Below, one piece after another: positions 4,665 through 7,294 of a stretch of 7,294 nt of DNA (position 1 is the first letter of the stretch; each line of letters begins with the position of its first letter). The stretch lies in NCBI GenBank assembly GCA_002726865.1, contig PBSW01000085.1, forward strand, positions 1 through 7,294. Direction: 5' to 3'. This DNA comes from Candidatus Bathyarchaeota archaeon (lineage in GTDB: Archaea > Thermoproteota > Bathyarchaeia > TCS64). The position numbers were made by a program, and so were the translations under genes. The notes under the pieces are model-generated. The model saw nothing but the letters and a program-made list of their open reading frames with translations. It did not search any database and was not told the DNA's origin.

Positions 4665-5252
4665 TTAACTTGTAAACCGCCCCGCATTAGTGCCGACCTC
4701 GTTCCCGTTGATCTCGTCTATGCACTCATCGCAAACCCAAGGAACTTTGGATGGATTGTTTTGAAGGGGTATCCACTCGCATTGTGTGAGTTCATCTTTT
4801 TCCCCATCACAGAGGTCGCAATATAAGGACTCTATTTGTTTCTCAGTAAGGAACGAATCAAGGTCGTCAAAGTGGTAAGGGATTCCGGAGCAGAACTTGG
4901 CGGTGAACTCCTCACACTTCTCGCGGTGTACTTGGGAATACAAGAAGTCCTCATAGGGTCGCCACTTCTCATTGGCATCAAAGGGTGTTTCCATGTAACG
5001 CTTAAAGACCCACTGCTTGACCTCAGGGACTGAGGAGTTGCGCTTGATGGTCGTGATCTGCTCACCGTCATCATCAAAGTCAAAGTCACAGTCATAAGGT
5101 ACGAGGCCGTCTAGACCTCTTGTGTGGTCTATAAAGTAATAGCCGACATCAACATCATATATAGATATGACTTGCCCATTAAGGGGGGAAGAGGGGTCGT
5201 TGAGATAGCCTCTGCCTTCTGGTGCTGAGTTCCATCTAGTAATAAATTTCAT
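4665..5252 (-). CDS. hypothetical protein with C-terminal zinc-ribbon-like cysteines, 195 aa
   Basis: Not recognised as a whole. The N-terminal half has beta-rich sequence (GQVISIYDVDVGYYFIDH, 26-43) and an acidic patch DFDFDDDGE (56-64). The C-terminal part holds CDLC (145-148) and CDEC (174-177) with 25 residues between, plus Cys158, consistent with a single zinc site. Such acidic, zinc-ribbon small phage proteins can act as protein-binding adaptors or inhibitors, but that is inference only. The start ATG 5252-5250 has a weak ribosome site (CAGAG about 8 bases upstream). It is the first gene of the second leftward block and faces the promoter candidate at 5294-5316. Confidence 0.75.
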   Translation of the reverse strand: MKFITRWNSAPEGRGYLNDPSSPLNGQVISIYDVDVGYYFIDHTRGLDGLVPYDCDFDFDDDGEQITTIKRNSSVPEVKQWVFKRYMETPFDANEKWRPYEDFLYSQVHREKCEEFTAKFCSGIPYHFDDLDSFLTEKQIESLYCDLCDGEKDELTQCEWIPLQNNPSKVPWVCDECIDEINGNEVGTNAGRFTS

Positions 5253-5293
5253 GTTAGATACTCTGTTGATTGAAAGGGTACAACTGGACGGAG

Positions 5294-5316
5294 TATATAC
5301 CAGAGGGCACTGTCAA
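5294..5316 (-). promoter_or_regulatory. candidate leftward promoter for the 3007-5252 block
   Basis: Read leftward, a perfect TTGACA (5316-5311) is followed by an extended -10, TGG then TATATA (5302-5294). The spacer is only 11-13 bases, short for a sigma-70 promoter, so the extended -10 may act alone or the match may be partial chance. It lies about 40 bases upstream of the first gene of the block, where a promoter is needed. Confidence 0.4.
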
Positions 5317-5493
5317 GCCCCTAAAGGCCAAAATAAATCCAAATCGATGCTAACCAGGTGATTTCAAAGGCTTTTCTCGGTATTACCAATTCCGACTTCG
5401 CGCCCACAATCAGGCAGAAAGGAAGGCGAGTTAGCCAGTTCCTTATTGTCCACCCATAGAGGAGTACAAAGGACCAGAGACTGCTTCAAGATT

Positions 5494-5685
5494 GCCTCGG
5501 AGACTGCCTCGGGGATATAGAGGGCCTCCACGCACACGACAGTTCAAACCAAAAGCCAGTCCCCGAGGAAGCCTCTACAATCCCCGTCACACCAGAGGAA
5601 GCGTAGGGCTAGGGGTAGCCTCAGGGGTAGCCTCTAGGGGGCAGGATTGAGCTTAGAGGACGCCTCAGGGGGTGCCTCAGGAGGG
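5494..5685. repeat. GCCTC-headed 12-bp repeat cluster
   Basis: GCCTC occurs at 5494, 5506, 5524, 5571, 5618, 5630, 5662 and 5674, all in the same orientation. Three pairs (5494/5506, 5618/5630, 5662/5674) have an exact 12-base spacing, and the units share the pattern GCCTCNGGGGNN, e.g. GCCTCAGGGGTA and GCCTCAGGGGGT. The cluster is outside any gene and lies just upstream of the packaging-side module. It looks like a multi-site protein-binding array. Confidence 0.7.
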
Positions 5686-5690
5686 GCACA

Positions 5691-5706
5691 GGGGCGGCCC
5701 CCTTTT
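5691..5706 (+). terminator. candidate rightward intrinsic terminator
   Basis: GGGG (5691-5694) pairs with CCCC (5698-5701) across a CGG loop, followed by C and TTTT (5703-5706). A longer alternative stem uses GGGGC upstream at 5683-5687. The GC stem plus T run fits a rightward intrinsic terminator, although no rightward gene ends here; it could shield the downstream module or end a small RNA. Confidence 0.45.
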
Positions 5707-5788
5707 GAATATTTGCGTAAACGTTATATTGTCCCCGCACAGCGGAGAGGAAACCTACTAAACATTAGCAAATGATTATGGAGATAGA
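5703..5788 (+). promoter_or_regulatory. leader of the rightward module, weak promoter candidate
   Basis: An AT-rich segment after the hairpin with TATATT (5725-5730) as a possible -10; TTTTGA (5703-5708) at 16 bases is a poor -35. A small stem, CCGC-ACA-GCGG (5735-5745), follows, then the ribosome site GGAGATAGA before ATG 5789. The position suits a promoter for the structural and packaging genes, but the hexamers are weak. Confidence 0.3.
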
Positions 5789-6103
5789 ATGATGCCTTAT
5801 TTTGAAGAACAAGTAGATATGGGAAACGGAGCGACTGGCCCAATGGGGGGAGGGGCTCCCTTGAATGCAGAGGCTGAGATACCACAGTTAATCCAGCTTC
5901 GGGCTGAGATCGACCAGAGGTTAGTCTCGTTAGGCGTCCCGCCCGAGATACTTGCGAACATGGGGGCAACCCCTCCAATGGGCGAAGCCAATCCGCAGCT
6001 TGCGGGAACGGGGCCTCCTGGCGGTCTTCCTCAGCCTGGCGGGGGAATGCCTCAAGTTCCTCTCGCGCCACCTAACGCCATGCCTAGTGGGTTATTGGCG
6101 TAA
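5789..6103 (+). CDS. Gly/Pro/Met-rich hypothetical protein, 104 aa
   Basis: Not recognised. A short acidic N-terminus is followed by a helical core (PQLIQLRAEIDQRLVSLG, 32-49) and a long low-complexity, probably disordered tail rich in Gly, Pro, Met, Asn and Ala (about 50-104), ending GLLA. Start ATG 5789 has GGAG six bases upstream; a second ATG follows directly. It is the first gene of the rightward module, and its stop overlaps the next start by one base (TAATG). The next gene repeats its plan in shorter form, so the pair looks like a duplication. Disordered proteins near terminase genes may be scaffold-like or virion-associated, but no motif establishes that. Confidence 0.72.
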   Translation: MMPYFEEQVDMGNGATGPMGGGAPLNAEAEIPQLIQLRAEIDQRLVSLGVPPEILANMGATPPMGEANPQLAGTGPPGGLPQPGGGMPQVPLAPPNAMPSGLLA

Positions 6104-6294
6104 TGGCCGAGAAAGTTGAAATGGGGGTTCAGGAGGAACTCTTAAAGCTCCACGGTCTAAGAGAGAGGATAAGCCGACGCATGGAGCATCTTCTACAGGG
6201 GGGAGTTCCTATGGGTGCCCGTCCTGGCATGGGTTCTGGAGTTGGTCCTGACAGGCCCCCTGTTGTACCCCAGAGGGGAGGTTTGTTGGTGTAG
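6103..6294 (+). CDS. Gly/Pro/Met-rich small protein, 63 aa, paralogue-like of the preceding gene
   Basis: Not recognised. A helical N-terminal segment (LLKLHGLRERISRRMEHLL, 13-31) is followed by a Gly/Pro/Met-rich tail that ends GLLV. The order of elements (Leu/Arg helix, GVP motif, disordered Gly/Pro tail, terminal GLL plus small residue) mirrors the 104-residue neighbour, where LIQLRAEIDQRL, GVP and GLLA occupy the same places. ATG 6103 overlaps the previous stop by one base, and its TAG overlaps the next start by one base (TAGTG), so translation should be strictly coupled. The core is more basic than that of its neighbour. Function unknown; a structural accessory role is only a guess from position. 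Confidence 0.7.
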   Translation: MAEKVEMGVQEELLKLHGLRERISRRMEHLLQGGVPMGARPGMGSGVGPDRPPVVPQRGGLLV

Positions 6295-6998
6295 TGGCTG
6301 ATGACTATTACACCTTTGAGAAGGAGTTGAATGCGTTCTTAGACCCCTTTATAAACCCTGAGGTAGGGGGGATGGCTGTAGACCCGTCTGTGAGTAAGAT
6401 TATTGGGGGTGTAACCGATGCCTTTGGTAGGTTTGGGGGTGACCCCAATTTTGGCATGAACCTGGCGACTTATGCGAGTGAACTGGCCCCCTCGCCCTAC
6501 AATATAATGGATGCCGAAGATAGTGCTAAGTTTGCGTTACATGGCAGTTCCTCCTTAAATCCGGTGACTTGGGGGATTCTGAGGACTGCTGCCAATGTAC
6601 TGGGAAAGGATTATCTTGAAAAGGCGGGGCTTGAAGAGGCCCCAGAGCATCTCCCAGGTTTGGTTGATGTGTTGCGAGGCTATCAAACTGAAAAGGGATG
6701 GCTGGGAGGCGAAACCCAGCACCCCATATCTTTAACTTTTGATATGCCCACTGGGACTGGTGAAACCATAAATACCTCTCTGCTTGGAATATTAAACAAT
6801 CAGATAGGGAATATATCCGCACACGGAGGCCAACCCCTGCACCACATAGGCGGTTTACTGGATATAGCTGACGATCTCAGTGGTGATCCAGTAGAGGATT
6901 TGGGAGAGGTCTTGGGAAAATATGCGGATTGGATCGGGAGGGGCGCAGAATCTGAACACATGGAAGCAGAATCTGAACACATGGAAAAAGAAGAATGA
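6294..6998 (+). CDS. acidic hypothetical protein, 234 aa, GTG start
   Basis: Not recognised. The sequence is acidic, soluble, and rich in Gly, Asp, Leu and Asn, with many short helices and turns (e.g. FGRFGGDPNFGMNLA, 44-58). A Gly-rich segment with His residues lies at about 178-190 (HGGQPLHHIGGLL). No signal peptide or membrane helix is evident. The C-terminus carries a perfect tandem duplication of seven residues, AESEHME twice, then KEE. The start is GTG 6294, overlapping the preceding TAG by one base; its TGA overlaps the terminase start as ATGA. The position directly before the small terminase suggests a packaging-, scaffold- or head-related function, but this is inference from context only. 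Confidence 0.75.
   Translation: MADDYYTFEKELNAFLDPFINPEVGGMAVDPSVSKIIGGVTDAFGRFGGDPNFGMNLATYASELAPSPYNIMDAEDSAKFALHGSSSLNPVTWGILRTAANVLGKDYLEKAGLEEAPEHLPGLVDVLRGYQTEKGWLGGETQHPISLTFDMPTGTGETINTSLLGILNNQIGNISAHGGQPLHHIGGLLDIADDLSGDPVEDLGEVLGKYADWIGRGAESEHMEAESEHMEKEE
6945..6986 (+). repeat. perfect 21-bp tandem duplication inside the 234-aa gene
   Basis: Bases 6945-6965 and 6966-6986 are identical and add seven residues (AESEHME) in frame near the C-terminus. Perfect identity, including third codon positions, points to a recent slippage-type duplication or strong selection on the DNA itself. Confidence 0.93.
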
Positions 6999-7294
6999 GA
7001 ACAGAAAAACAGGAAGCCTTTATTGAAGCCTTTTGTTTAACGGGAAACGCCGCGAAAGCCGCCGAAATGGCAGGCTATTCGGACAAAGCCTCTAAACAGA
7101 AAGGTTACGCCCTAAAGAAGCAATTCGCTGAAGAGATAGCCGAGAAGACTAGGGATATGATGCGTGATGCTGTCCCTGGTGTACTGGCTAAACTCCACGA
7201 ACTGATAGAGGTATCCTCTTCAGACGCAGTAAAACTAGGGGCTATAAAAGACTTCCTCGATAGGGCCGGTCTGAAGCCCGTGGAGAGAGTAGAG
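6995..7294 (+). CDS. phage terminase small subunit, partial (first 100 codons)
   Basis: The small subunit recognises the phage packaging site and recruits the large ATPase/nuclease subunit. The N-terminal helix-turn-helix pattern is clear: FIEAF, then TGNAAKAAEMAGYSDKAS (16-33), then a recognition-helix-like stretch KQKGYALKKQF (34-44). This is the layout of the Terminase_2-type small subunits, in which GNA..AA..AGYS is the signature. A charged helical part follows (about 45-75), then AVKLGAIKDFLDRAGLKP, near residues 79-96, typical of oligomerisation segments. The start ATG 6995 overlaps the previous stop as ATGA, and the AAAAAG run upstream can act as a ribosome site. The frame is open at the right edge. 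The large terminase subunit would be expected just beyond the window. Confidence 0.83.
   Translation, partial: MRTEKQEAFIEAFCLTGNAAKAAEMAGYSDKASKQKGYALKKQFAEEIAEKTRDMMRDAVPGVLAKLHELIEVSSSDAVKLGAIKDFLDRAGLKPVERVE

Larger units (their letters stand above)
5253..5788. other. long non-coding region between divergent modules
   Basis: About 536 bases without a convincing gene between the leftward block and the rightward virion-side block. From left to right it holds the leftward promoter candidate, a plain stretch (about 5330-5480) in which only a 33-codon GTG frame without a ribosome site is open, the GCCTC repeat cluster (5494-5685), a GC-rich hairpin with a T run (5691-5706) and an AT-rich leader (5703-5788) ending in the ribosome site of the 104-residue gene. 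In phages such gaps commonly hold origins, packaging-initiation sites or small RNAs. Which applies here cannot be decided from the sequence. Confidence 0.7.

Noticed and set aside
5358..5459. 33-codon GTG frame in the long gap
   Set aside because: It has no ribosome site before the GTG and no recognisable content; it is as short as expected by chance.
5542..5550. tRNA T-loop-like GTTCAAACC
   Set aside because: The flanking bases cannot form the T stem and no acceptor or anticodon arm is present.
5724..6071. 115-codon leftward frame opposite the 104-residue gene
   Set aside because: The rightward gene has a good ribosome site and coupled neighbours; the leftward frame's length follows from the GC-rich, biased codons of the other strand.
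6433..6448. TTGGGG-GTGA-CCCCAA hairpin
   Set aside because: It lies inside a coding region (Gly-Gly-Asp-Pro codons) with no terminator tail; probably incidental.
6526..6822. 98-codon leftward frame
   Set aside because: It lies inside the 234-residue gene on the opposite strand, with no context for a separate gene.

Overview
The window reads as part of a tailed double-stranded DNA bacteriophage (or prophage), probably environmental. Three things support this: small, tightly packed or overlapping genes; two blocks of leftward accessory genes facing a rightward block; and, at the right edge, the first 100 codons of a recognisable small terminase subunit. No host gene, rRNA, tRNA, insertion sequence or CRISPR array was seen. 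The host cannot be named from this sequence. Most genes are unrecognised small phage proteins, and only three products can be named with support: two proteins of the DNA cytosine-5 methyltransferase superfamily and the terminase.

Layout. (1) Positions 1-2110 hold a leftward chain of six genes, each overlapping the next. The chain runs from a 209-residue unknown at 2110, through 152-, 97- (zinc-ribbon-like), 66- and 83-residue unknowns, to a Dcm-like cytosine-5 methyltransferase that runs off the left edge. (2) Positions 2111-2282 are a divergent control region with a long imperfect inverted repeat. (3) Positions 2283-2821 hold two small rightward genes; the start of the first is uncertain. 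The second, a 56-residue basic protein, ends inside four exact-period 24-bp tandem repeats (2796-2891). A hairpin at 2954-2975 separates this unit from the genes facing it. (4) Positions 3007-5252 hold a second leftward block of five genes, read 195, 235 (a divergent methyltransferase-like protein), 105, 75 and 93 residues. Two gene junctions in this block carry copies of the same 23-nt hairpin with compensatory base changes. (5) Positions 5253-5788 lack a convincing gene. They hold a leftward promoter candidate, a cluster of GCCTC-headed 12-bp repeats and a GC-rich hairpin with a T run that looks like a rightward terminator. (6) Positions 5789-7294 hold a rightward chain: two related Gly/Pro/Met-rich small proteins, a 234-residue acidic unknown and the small terminase subunit. 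Stops and starts overlap by 1 to 4 bases throughout this chain.

How the parts may work together. The rightward chain is probably the start of the packaging and virion module. The leftward blocks are probably early or accessory functions, including DNA modification, which commonly protects phage DNA from host restriction. The best candidates for something undescribed are the covarying hairpin pair, the two repeat arrays, the inverted repeat in the divergent region and the methyltransferase-like protein with an altered catalytic-loop motif. No complete new system can be demonstrated from this sequence alone.
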